From NCBI RefSeq assembly GCF_002259415.1, contig NZ_NPFY01000010.1:1-64000 (forward strand): DNA of 64,000 bases, read 5' to 3'. The notes beneath the pieces were generated by a model. That model ran no database searches. It was given only the letters and a program-made list of their open reading frames with translations, and was not told the origin of the DNA. Both the position numbers and the translations under genes were made by a program. The stretch is from Rhodococcus sp. 14-2470-1b. GTDB lineage: Bacteria > Actinomycetota > Actinomycetes > Mycobacteriales > Mycobacteriaceae. Shown here piece after piece: positions 45,874 through 54,093 of the stretch (positions are counted from its first letter, which is position 1; each line of letters starts with the position of its first letter).

Positions 45874-47317
45874 CCGCAATGCCCTCCGCACTGCGAGCGG
45901 CGACTCCGCACGCCCTGGCGGTGAACTGATCGAGAAGCGGATGGTCTGCTAGTCTGCGCCACTTCTGGGCGGCGGCACGCGCGCGATCGTAGCGTTCCGC
46001 CTGCCCGGAATCCGGATCGAGGCCGAGCCGCACCCAGGAGTCGATGCCGAATCCGCCGATGAGCCTTTGCAATTCGGCGAGTTCAGGTTCCGGCAGCGTG
46101 GGCGTGGTTACGCGCATCTTGCCCAGCAACCGCAGCTCCTGGAAACCGTGAACGTCGGCGAGCATTCGCCCGGCTTCGGCACGGAACTGTGCAGACTCGG
46201 CAATGGGCCGAGCTTCCAACGTCCGCTGCAACGTCACCAACGCAGAATGCAGTTTCAGTTGATCCGCACGCTGGCCGAACTGGACGTCGATGACGGACCT
46301 GAGCTCGTCGAGCCCACTGCGTTCGACGAGTTCCGCGGCGAGCGTGGGCGAATCTCGTACACCGAGCTTGACGAGCGTGACGGCCATGCGGATTCCGAAG
46401 AGGCCGAACCGGTCGACGATCGACGCACGCAGGTCCGCGTCGACCGGCAACAGCCCGGGCCGCGAGAACCTATCGGCGGACAACATCGCCAACTGCAGGT
46501 CCTCGTCGGGCACCTGTGCGAGGACCTCGAAGGCAGCGAACTCCGCCTGCCGCAACGTTTCCGCGGCCAATGCGAGCAAGCCGGCGACGGGCACGACGGC
46601 CTGGCACAGTCCGGTCGCCTCCAGTTCCGAGGCGAACCTGGCCGCCACTTCCTTGGCCGACATCATCGCGTCCATCCGGCCCGCACCGACCTCGTCGGCG
46701 CGCGACACGACGCCGACGACGCCGAGAGGCCCCGATTCGCCGCCGACGTGCGCGCCGATCTGACCGAGAAACGACACGTCCGTCGCGTTGAGGGTCCGCA
46801 GCAGATACACGACGGCGTCCGCCCCGGACGACGCGTTCTCCGGCGTCAGCATCGACAGGGTCCGCGCCGACACGTCCCGAGACAACGACGAGGTACCGGG
46901 GGTGTCGATGATGGTGGTGTGCGTCAACGCCCGCGCGGGCCATTCGACGTCGAGTCGGTCGACCTGAGTCGCCGTCAGTTCGCCCAGATCGAACGTCAGA
47001 CGCCCACTGCGACGCTGCACCGGAACGTGAGCGGATCGGTCGCCGTCGTACCAGGCCGTGACGCTCGGGGTCGCGCCGCTGCGGTACCACGTCACGACCT
47101 TGGTGCACTCGGTCGCGTCTGTCGGCGCGATGTCCTGCCCGACAAGCGAATTGAGCAGAGTGGACTTGCCCGCCTTCAGTGACCCCGCCAGCGCCACCCG
47201 CAGCGGCTGATCCAACCGCTCCAAGCACGCGGTCAACGTCGCGGCACCGTAGGTGTCGATGGAGTACGCGCTTCGAGCCGCGGTGATCAGAGCACGAGCA
47301 TCGGCCAGCGTCGTCAC
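45863..47317 (-). CDS. iniC: IniC, dynamin-like GTPase
   Basis: The 484-residue protein has a GTPase head: P-loop AGSLKAGKSTLLNSLVG, switch T in PTDATECTKVVTW, DTPG in IIDTPGTSSLSRD and a G4-like VVSRADEVG. A long helical part follows. Mtb IniC is of similar length. IniC acts with IniA in isoniazid- and ethambutol-induced envelope stress. Its ATG overlaps the iniA stop by four bases. Unlike IniA it lacks an obvious hydrophobic paddle. Confidence 0.85.
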   Translation of the reverse strand: MTTLADARALITAARSAYSIDTYGAATLTACLERLDQPLRVALAGSLKAGKSTLLNSLVGQDIAPTDATECTKVVTWYRSGATPSVTAWYDGDRSAHVPVQRRSGRLTFDLGELTATQVDRLDVEWPARALTHTTIIDTPGTSSLSRDVSARTLSMLTPENASSGADAVVYLLRTLNATDVSFLGQIGAHVGGESGPLGVVGVVSRADEVGAGRMDAMMSAKEVAARFASELEATGLCQAVVPVAGLLALAAETLRQAEFAAFEVLAQVPDEDLQLAMLSADRFSRPGLLPVDADLRASIVDRFGLFGIRMAVTLVKLGVRDSPTLAAELVERSGLDELRSVIDVQFGQRADQLKLHSALVTLQRTLEARPIAESAQFRAEAGRMLADVHGFQELRLLGKMRVTTPTLPEPELAELQRLIGGFGIDSWVRLGLDPDSGQAERYDRARAAAQKWRRLADHPLLDQFTARACGVAARSAEGIAATA

Positions 47318-49149
47318 TGTGACGTCTCACTCGGAACCAACGCAGCCGCCCGCTCGCTCAACTCGGCGACCACTTTCATCTCACGATCCAACTGTGCTGT
47401 GCGCGTGCCTCGTTCGGCCTGTTCGACGTTGGCGGCTTCCTGCGCTGCGCGCAAAGAATCGTTCAGCGACCGCAGCGTCTGCTCCGCGATCGACGTGAAG
47501 TGATCGCGCAGAACACGCTGGATCTGTCGAAGCCGATCCTTCGATTCCTTGCCCACCTGGAAGCTCACGTCGTCGGTGAACCGCCTGATCGCCATCTTGG
47601 CCTCGGAGCGCCTGGTCCGAACGCGATTCTCTTTGTCCTCCTTGTACGCCTTGGTTCCGAGGAGGACACCCGCGCCGATCGAGATGGGGTTGAGCAGACT
47701 CAGCCCGACGAAGGTGGTGATCAGGCCGAACATCAGCACGCCGCCGTAGGAACCGCGCATTCCGACGAGCACCTTCTGGGTGATGCCGATCTTGCCCGTC
47801 TCCAGGTCTGCAAGCGACGCAACGGGATCGAGCACGTCGTCGAGATCACCGAGATCGAGATCGGGAAGCGCCACCGCCCCTGCGGCGGCGAAGTGCTCGG
47901 CGACGAGTTCGGCCAACCACAGCGCACGCTCGTGCGCCCACACGAAATTGTCGCCCACCGATGCCGCGATCTGTTCCTCCAGCCAATCACCCAGCTCGGC
48001 CCAATCGGAACCGGGATCGCCCTCGTCCACGGTCTCCTCCGCTTCGCGGGTCACTCTGCGCAGCCGGTCCCGAAGATCATGATCGATGTCCGACGCCAGG
48101 TCGGCGATGCCGTCGGCGAGGGTCTGTTGCCATTGGGACGTCTTCTTGTGCAGGTCCTCGGCGGCGGACTTGGCTCGTTGCAGACCGGCCACTGCTGCAG
48201 CGGCGCGTTCCGGGTCACGAAGAGCGGCGAGCTCGCTTCCCATGGCGAGTGTCAAGTGTTCTGCGACGGAACGGATGTCGAGCGATACCGCCGTTCGTGT
48301 GGTGGCGTCGGCGCGCGCGACCACGTTGTCCCGGAGGAACGCGTAGAGGTCGGGGAATCCTGATTCGACGTTCAGTTCCTCGTCGCTGAGTCGCAGTGCG
48401 TGCGAGCGGAGCAGGGAGGACAGCGAGATCATCGGCACGTCCAGGCCTTCGCGCTGCAGGTGTGCGCGGTTGGCGTCCACGATTCGACGCCAGTGCGGGT
48501 ACAGGTCGGTCTTGGTGATCAGCACTGCGACCGACGGGCACAGGCCGAGTACCTGACGGAGGAAGGCGATTTCGGGTTCGGTGAACTCGCGGCTGGCGTC
48601 GGACACGACGAGCACTGCGTCTGCGGACGGTACGAGGCCGAGAGTTCCTGCCGCATGCGGGTTTCCGTGGCCGCCGACACCGGGGGTGTCCACCAGCACC
48701 AGTCCGTCGGCGAGGAGCGGACTCGGAACGTTCACTTCGAGCCTGAGCACTTCGCGTCCCTCGGCTCGCGGACTGGCCGGGGTGATGTTCTGCAGCTCGT
48801 CCAACGGAACCTCGACGCGCACGGCGTCGTTACCTGGATCGGCAAGCACCAGTTCGGCATAGGAACGCTCGGAGTTCTGTACGACGGTCGGTATGGCCGT
48901 CGTCTCGTCGTCGCCGACAGAACAGACCTGGAGGTTCAGCAGCGAGTTGACGAACTGGCTTTTTCCCTGTTTCAGCGGCCCGACGACGACGATGCGTCTC
49001 CTCGGGTCGAGTACCCGTTCCTTCGCGAGTTCCATTCTCGACACCAGATCGGAGCGACCGACCGTCTGCGCCACTGCCGCAGTTCGATCGAGCAACTCGG
49101 CCAGCTGTTTCGCTTGCCCGTCCATGGCCTTCTTTCGGTGCTCGTGCAT
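47314..49149 (-). CDS. iniA: IniA, bacterial dynamin-like membrane-remodelling GTPase
   Basis: The 611-residue protein has P-loop VVVGPLKQGKSQFVNSLL, DTPGVGGHG and VLITKTDLYPHW, followed by a helical neck and a hydrophobic membrane-insertion region (VLMFGLITTFVGLSLLNPISIGAGVLLG, about residues 470-500). IniA of mycobacteria fissions membranes and is induced by cell-wall antibiotics. ATG 49149 is used; an ATG at 49125 is possible. A strong hairpin lies between iniB and this gene. Confidence 0.88.
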   Translation of the reverse strand: MHEHRKKAMDGQAKQLAELLDRTAAVAQTVGRSDLVSRMELAKERVLDPRRRIVVVGPLKQGKSQFVNSLLNLQVCSVGDDETTAIPTVVQNSERSYAELVLADPGNDAVRVEVPLDELQNITPASPRAEGREVLRLEVNVPSPLLADGLVLVDTPGVGGHGNPHAAGTLGLVPSADAVLVVSDASREFTEPEIAFLRQVLGLCPSVAVLITKTDLYPHWRRIVDANRAHLQREGLDVPMISLSSLLRSHALRLSDEELNVESGFPDLYAFLRDNVVARADATTRTAVSLDIRSVAEHLTLAMGSELAALRDPERAAAAVAGLQRAKSAAEDLHKKTSQWQQTLADGIADLASDIDHDLRDRLRRVTREAEETVDEGDPGSDWAELGDWLEEQIAASVGDNFVWAHERALWLAELVAEHFAAAGAVALPDLDLGDLDDVLDPVASLADLETGKIGITQKVLVGMRGSYGGVLMFGLITTFVGLSLLNPISIGAGVLLGTKAYKEDKENRVRTRRSEAKMAIRRFTDDVSFQVGKESKDRLRQIQRVLRDHFTSIAEQTLRSLNDSLRAAQEAANVEQAERGTRTAQLDREMKVVAELSERAAALVPSETSQ

Positions 49150-49178
49150 TCGTCCGACCTGACTCTAACGAGAGAAAA

Positions 49179-49207
49179 GGCCCCGGGCGGAAGAACCGCC
49201 CGGGGCC
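49179..49207 (-). terminator. Intrinsic terminator or attenuator between iniB and iniA
   Basis: GGCCCCGGGCGG and CCGCCCGGGGCC pair over 12 bases around AAGAA. On the minus strand TTTTCTCTC follows, giving a full intrinsic terminator 21 bases after iniB and 29 bases before iniA. It must allow partial read-through if iniAC share the iniB promoter. Confidence 0.75.
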
Positions 49208-49228
49208 ATACTTCTCTGGAGAGGAACG

Positions 49229-52009
49229 TTACGGGTTGATCAGGTCCGTGTGGTGATCGACCGACGCGATGTCGGCCACCGAGTCAGCGGTGCTGTCGGC
49301 GGCACCGTGCAGGCTGCCCTCCGAGTGGAGCGAGGAGTCCAGCGAGGACTGCGCCGAACCGAACACGTTCGAGTCCACCGAAGACCAGCTGCTGGAGTCG
49401 AACTGCGAGTCGAACGAGCCGGATGCGCTGCCTGCAGCGTCGGTGACGCTGTCGAAGCCGCCGGACAGTCCGTCTGCTGCGCCGCCGAGAACGTCTGCTC
49501 CCGTGGCCACTCCGCCCTGCAGTCCGCCGGCCACGTCGCCTGCGACGTCGGCTCCAGCCGACGCACCGCCGGCGAGGCCACCGGCAACGTCGCCGGCGAT
49601 GTCGGTTCCGGCTGCTGCGCCGCTCGCCAGTCCGCCTGCGACCTCTGCACCTGCCGACGCACCCGCATCGAGTCCGGCACCCAGACCGGCACCGAGTCCT
49701 GCACCCAGTCCTGCACCCAGTCCGGCGCCTGCCTGTGCAGCAGCGTCCACACCCGCGCCGACGGTTCCGTCGACGGCGCCTGCGACCGAGCCGCCGAGTC
49801 CGGCCGCACCGGCGACCGCACCATCGACCGTTCCTGCCAGTCCGCCACCGAGACCGGCACCTGCCTGAGCAGCACCGTCCACCGCGCCGCCGACTGCACC
49901 GGTCAGGCCGCCGCCCAATCCGCCTGCCAACCCACCGCCGAGGGAGCCGAGGCCGGACAGTCCGCCACCGAGTCCGCCGGCCAGGCCTGCACCCGCGTTT
50001 CCGACGGCGGCGAGTCCGCCGCCGAGTCCTGCGGTCACACCGCCGACTGCGCCTGCGCCGAGGTCACCGGCTGCGCCGCCGGTCAGACCGCCCGTGGCAC
50101 CGCCTGCAGCGCCGAGGGCTGCGTCGACTGCTCCGGTCAACGCTCCGCCCAGTTCTGCGCCGCCGCCGAGCGCTGCGCCGAGATCGAGTGCTCCGCTGGT
50201 GTCGAGGACCGTGTCCAGTGCGGCGCCGAGGTCGGCTCCTGCCTGTCCACCCACGCCGAAGACTGCTCCGAGAACACCTTCGAGGTTCGTTGCTGCGTCG
50301 AGGTCGACCCCGGCGGACGCGTCGATCGCGGATCCGAGGGCGGCCGTCAGGCTGCCGATTGCGCTGGTGTCGAGATCGAGCGCGGTTCCGACGGCTCCGC
50401 CGACGAGTGCGCCCAGGTCGCCGGTTGCGACGCCTGCCAGGTCGAGGTCCGCGAGTGCACCGGCGTCGAGCACGGCGCCGAGAGAGGATCCGATGGTCGA
50501 CGCCAGGCCGCCGTCGGCCTCGAAGAGTCCTTCCAGACCGGTAGCGAGGTCCAGGCCGCCTGCTGCTCCGGCGACTGCGTCCAACGCTCCGTCGAGGGCG
50601 CCGCTGAGAGCTCCGCCTGCACCGAGAGCCGCACCCAGATCCAGTCCAGCGCCGAGTCCTGCAATGCCGTCGAGTGCGGCGCCGAGGCCTGCGCCTGCTT
50701 CTCCGCCGATTCCGAATGCCGCGCCGAGGATGCCTTCGAGGTTGGCGGCACCGCCCAGGCCCGCTCCCAGCGCGCCGTCGATGGCGGTTCCGAGGGACGT
50801 GGTCAGATCTCCGACGACGCCTGCGTCGAGGTCCAGTGCGGTTCCGAGGGTACCTGCCACGATGCCGCCGAGGTCCAGTCCGGCGAGGCCACCGAGATCG
50901 AGGTCTGCCAGCGCACCGGCGTCGAGCACGGCGCCGAGGGAGGATCCGAGAGCCGCGGCGAGACCACTCTGCAGGGCGAACACGCCGTCCAGTCCCGCGC
51001 CCAGTCCTGCGCCCAATCCGCCGCCGAGGCCCGCGCCTGCGCCGATAGCTGCGTCGAGTGCCGATCCGAGTCCGGCTGCGACACCTCCGCCGAGGCCGAG
51101 GCCTGCGGTCAGTGCGGTTCCGAGGCCACCTGCCAGGCCTCCCACGAGGTCGAGCTGCCCGAGATCGAGCTGGCCCGCGTCGACGACGGCGCCGACGACG
51201 TTTCCGAGTGCTGCGCCGAGGTTGGCGCCGATCTCTCCACCGATGCCGAATGCGGCACCCAGTGCTCCGCTGAGTGCCCCTTCGACGCCTGCGATGGCGC
51301 CCAGGTCGATTCCGCCGACGGCGCCGAGCGCTGCGTCGAGGGCCGTGTTCAGGCCTGCCGTGACGCCTGCACCGAGCTCCGCGCCGATCCCGGCGCCCAA
51401 GCCGAGGCCGCCGCCGATGAGACCGGTCAGCGCGCCGCCGAGGTCGAGGCCGCCACCCAGGCCGAGGCCGCCGTCCAGATCGAGGCCACCGCCGATGGCT
51501 GCGCCTGCGCCGAGGATGGCTTCGAGTGCCGCGCCGAACGCTGCTCCCAGCTCGACACCGATCTGGCCGCCTGCAGCCAGTGCTGCGGTGAGCGCGGCGC
51601 CGATCTGGGCGGCGATGTCGCCTGCGAAGTCGATGTCGCCGCCGAGTCCACCGCCAAGTCCACCACCGATGACACCGCCGCCTGCGAGTCCGCCGCCCAC
51701 GACGGCTCCGGCGGTGAGACCGAGTCCGGTCGACAGCCCGCCTCCGATGGCAGCGCCACCGGCGAGGGAACCGTCGAGGCTGCCTGCCGCCCCGGCGCCT
51801 GCGCCGAGGATCGCGGAGAGCTGCGAACCTGCTCCGGCGAACAAGCCGGACTCGGCGACGAGCGGGGCGACGGCGACGATGTCCGCGTGGCAGACGTCGC
51901 CGAGGCCGGCCGCCGCGAGGGCTGCTTCGGGGTTGGCGCAGTACGCGGCTGCGGCTTCGTCGTCGCGAAGCAGGCTGAGGATGAAGTCGAGTACTGCGTT
52001 GGTGGCCAT
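49229..52009 (-). CDS. iniB: IniB, giant Gly/Ala-rich repeat protein
   Basis: The 926-residue protein begins with a conserved IniB head of about 65 residues (NAVLDFILSLLRDDEAAAAYCANP, then AALAAAGLGDVCHADIVAVAPLVAES). Some 780 residues of Gly/Ala/Leu/Asp repeats follow, with unit endings such as GALADLDL and GLGAALD. The tail is Ser/Asp/His-rich (SVADIASVDHHTDLINP). Mtb IniB has 479 residues, so this one is about twice as long. No signal peptide is visible. AGGAG precedes the ATG. Its repetitive codons leave long open frames on the opposite strand that are not genes. Confidence 0.88.
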   Translation of the reverse strand: MATNAVLDFILSLLRDDEAAAAYCANPEAALAAAGLGDVCHADIVAVAPLVAESGLFAGAGSQLSAILGAGAGAAGSLDGSLAGGAAIGGGLSTGLGLTAGAVVGGGLAGGGVIGGGLGGGLGGDIDFAGDIAAQIGAALTAALAAGGQIGVELGAAFGAALEAILGAGAAIGGGLDLDGGLGLGGGLDLGGALTGLIGGGLGLGAGIGAELGAGVTAGLNTALDAALGAVGGIDLGAIAGVEGALSGALGAAFGIGGEIGANLGAALGNVVGAVVDAGQLDLGQLDLVGGLAGGLGTALTAGLGLGGGVAAGLGSALDAAIGAGAGLGGGLGAGLGAGLDGVFALQSGLAAALGSSLGAVLDAGALADLDLGGLAGLDLGGIVAGTLGTALDLDAGVVGDLTTSLGTAIDGALGAGLGGAANLEGILGAAFGIGGEAGAGLGAALDGIAGLGAGLDLGAALGAGGALSGALDGALDAVAGAAGGLDLATGLEGLFEADGGLASTIGSSLGAVLDAGALADLDLAGVATGDLGALVGGAVGTALDLDTSAIGSLTAALGSAIDASAGVDLDAATNLEGVLGAVFGVGGQAGADLGAALDTVLDTSGALDLGAALGGGAELGGALTGAVDAALGAAGGATGGLTGGAAGDLGAGAVGGVTAGLGGGLAAVGNAGAGLAGGLGGGLSGLGSLGGGLAGGLGGGLTGAVGGAVDGAAQAGAGLGGGLAGTVDGAVAGAAGLGGSVAGAVDGTVGAGVDAAAQAGAGLGAGLGAGLGAGLGAGLDAGASAGAEVAGGLASGAAAGTDIAGDVAGGLAGGASAGADVAGDVAGGLQGGVATGADVLGGAADGLSGGFDSVTDAAGSASGSFDSQFDSSSWSSVDSNVFGSAQSSLDSSLHSEGSLHGAADSTADSVADIASVDHHTDLINP

Positions 52010-52143
52010 CTGAGGCTCCTTGGATGTTCGGAAGCGGGGTTCCGGAGGGTCGTTCGTGGTTGATCACAAAGCTATGGGTCGGGGGCGGTTCGCCCAACGG
52101 GGACGAACCCCCTACTCCATCGGCACCACCCAGGGTTCCGGCA

Positions 52144-52171
52144 TTAGGGGATTCGGGGCCGTTAGGGGATT
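52144..52171. repeat. Direct repeat TTAGGGGATT x2 in the iniB/Hsp70 divergent promoter
   Basis: TTAGGGGATT occurs at 52144-52153 and 52162-52171, 18 bases apart start to start. It lies in the 274-bp region between the divergent iniB and Hsp70-like genes. Such phased copies are typical of a dimeric activator site. The LuxR protein encoded at 54094 is a candidate binder. Confidence 0.45.
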
Positions 52172-52283
52172 TGCCCGCGATCGGCCCGCCACCAGCTGTG
52201 AGACGTAACGAAAGATGCGATGCTGTCGACATCACCAGCAGCGTCGACGGGTGGCGCTGCCTATTACGAAGTCGGAGATGATG

Positions 52284-54089
52284 ATGAGCGCAGGGATCGG
52301 TATTCGGATCGGAACGGTCACCTCGGTGGCCACCCTCGACGCCTCTCACGATCCGTACGCACCGCGTGATTTCGCCACCGACGAGGCCATGCCGACGGTC
52401 GAGCGTCGGACCGCCCTCGATCTTCGTCCCGACTCCTCCCCCGATCTCGCCGCACTCTCCGACCGCCAGCAGCGGCACCTCGTCACCGGGTTCGCCGACC
52501 GAGTCGGAGACCCTGTCCCGCTGATCGACGAAGAGGGCAATTCCTACGCCGCCGAGGACCTGTTCGCGACGGCAACCCACGTCCTCGTCTCCGAGCTCTC
52601 GCAGGACGCAGACGGTTCCGATGCGACGCTCGTCGTCGCCCACCCCGACCGGTGGACCGGATACACCTCGGACGTCCTGCGTGAGGCGCTCGATCGCGTC
52701 GGCCTCCCCGACACCACCCTCGTCCCCGAGTCCTTCGCCGCGATGCGCTGGCTCGAAGGCTCACGCGGGCAGCAGGGCGAGGGCCTGACCGTCATCTACG
52801 ACCTCGGCGCCACCTCGCTCGGCATCACGCTCATGCGCACCGGGCTCGAAGCAGGTGTCATCGGGACCGGCGTCCACTCGCAGGACTTCGGTGGCTCGCA
52901 GTTCGACCACATCGTCACCCAGTACGTCCTCGACACCGTCTCCAGCAGCCGTGATTTCGAGTTCGACGCGTTCGATCCGGACACCGTCGGCGCTCTCGTC
53001 GAACTGCGCGCACGCTGCAGCGAGGCGAAGGAGCGACTGTCGTACGAGACCGCGACCACGCTGACCGTCGACCTCCCCGGCCTGCGCAGCGAGACACGAC
53101 TTGTCCGAGACGAACTCGAAGATCTGATCCGACGACCCATCCTCGATTCCGTCGAGCTCATCCGCGAGACGCTGCACACCACCGGCCTCGACGTCGGCGA
53201 CGTCACCCAGGTCCTCCTGACCGGCGGAAGCTCCAGCATTCCCCTTGTCGCCGAGCTGATCTCGTCGGAACTGCGCGTGCCGGTCGTCACCGGTCCGCAC
53301 CCCGGCCGCATTCCCGCCATCGGCGGCGCGATCATCGCAGCCGAGATCTCCGCAGCCGTCGTCGCCGACGCACCGCCCGCGCCCCCTGCAGCGACGCTCG
53401 CCGACGCCACCCGCCCCGCCCCACGCCCGGCTCCGACCTCGTCATCGGCATCGTCATCGGCATCGGCGGAGCCCGCCGGAATGTCCGGCCGGAAGAAGGC
53501 AGGCATCGTCGTCGCCGCTGTCGCCGCTCTCGTCGTCATCGCCGGCGGCGGCCTGTCCGTCGGCACGGCATTGACGTCCGACGACAAGCCGGCCGAGACC
53601 GTCTCGGAGAACACCGCGGGAACGACGAGTACGACTGCGCCCGGCACGACGGCCGCCGTCGTCGCCGACACCGGCCAGGGCACCGACTCGGCCGCAACAA
53701 CCCAGAACGGCCTTCCCGCACCGACCGTCGCAGCCGACGGAACCCTCGTTCCGGCACCGGGCACGATCATCGCACCCGACGGCACCGTCGTCGCCGACCC
53801 GAACGCCGCGCAGAACCCCGCCGCACCCGTCGCAGGGGGCACCGCCCCTCCGGCCGGTACAGCACCCACCGCACCGGTCGTGACGGTTCCCGACGTGACC
53901 GCGCCGAGCGTGAATGTTCCGAGCCCGCAACTCCCCTCGCGCCCCACCTACAACGGTCCCACTCTCGGTGACGTCGGCAACGGAGTCGGCGGGGCCGTCA
54001 GCGACCTCGGCAACGGTGTGGGCGGTGTAGTCGGCGGGACCGTCGATGGTCTCGGTGGCGTTCTCGGTGGCCTGACCGGGCAAAACTGA
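52284..54089 (+). CDS. Membrane-anchored Hsp70-like protein with altered phosphate loop
   Basis: The 601-residue protein has an Hsp70/actin-type fold over residues 1-355: phosphate-2 VIYDLGATSLGITLM and adenosine motif VLLTGGSSSIPLVAEL are present. Phosphate-1 reads GIRIGTVTSVA, with Arg where DnaK has its Asp ([11 protein letters not shown]). There is no peptide-binding domain. One membrane helix (about 405-428) follows, then a Thr/Pro/Gly-rich outer tail. It is divergent from iniB and five bases before the LuxR gene. GGAG precedes ATG 52284. ATP hydrolysis is doubtful. Confidence 0.78.
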   Translation: MSAGIGIRIGTVTSVATLDASHDPYAPRDFATDEAMPTVERRTALDLRPDSSPDLAALSDRQQRHLVTGFADRVGDPVPLIDEEGNSYAAEDLFATATHVLVSELSQDADGSDATLVVAHPDRWTGYTSDVLREALDRVGLPDTTLVPESFAAMRWLEGSRGQQGEGLTVIYDLGATSLGITLMRTGLEAGVIGTGVHSQDFGGSQFDHIVTQYVLDTVSSSRDFEFDAFDPDTVGALVELRARCSEAKERLSYETATTLTVDLPGLRSETRLVRDELEDLIRRPILDSVELIRETLHTTGLDVGDVTQVLLTGGSSSIPLVAELISSELRVPVVTGPHPGRIPAIGGAIIAAEISAAVVADAPPAPPAATLADATRPAPRPAPTSSSASSSASAEPAGMSGRKKAGIVVAAVAALVVIAGGGLSVGTALTSDDKPAETVSENTAGTTSTTAPGTTAAVVADTGQGTDSAATTQNGLPAPTVAADGTLVPAPGTIIAPDGTVVADPNAAQNPAAPVAGGTAPPAGTAPTAPVVTVPDVTAPSVNVPSPQLPSRPTYNGPTLGDVGNGVGGAVSDLGNGVGGVVGGTVDGLGGVLGGLTGQN

Positions 54090-54093
54090 TTCC

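Noticed and set aside
49250..52063. Open frame of 937 codons (and other long frames) antisense to iniB
   Set aside because: It is Cys/Arg/Ser-rich without domains and arises from the repetitive GC-rich codons of iniB.
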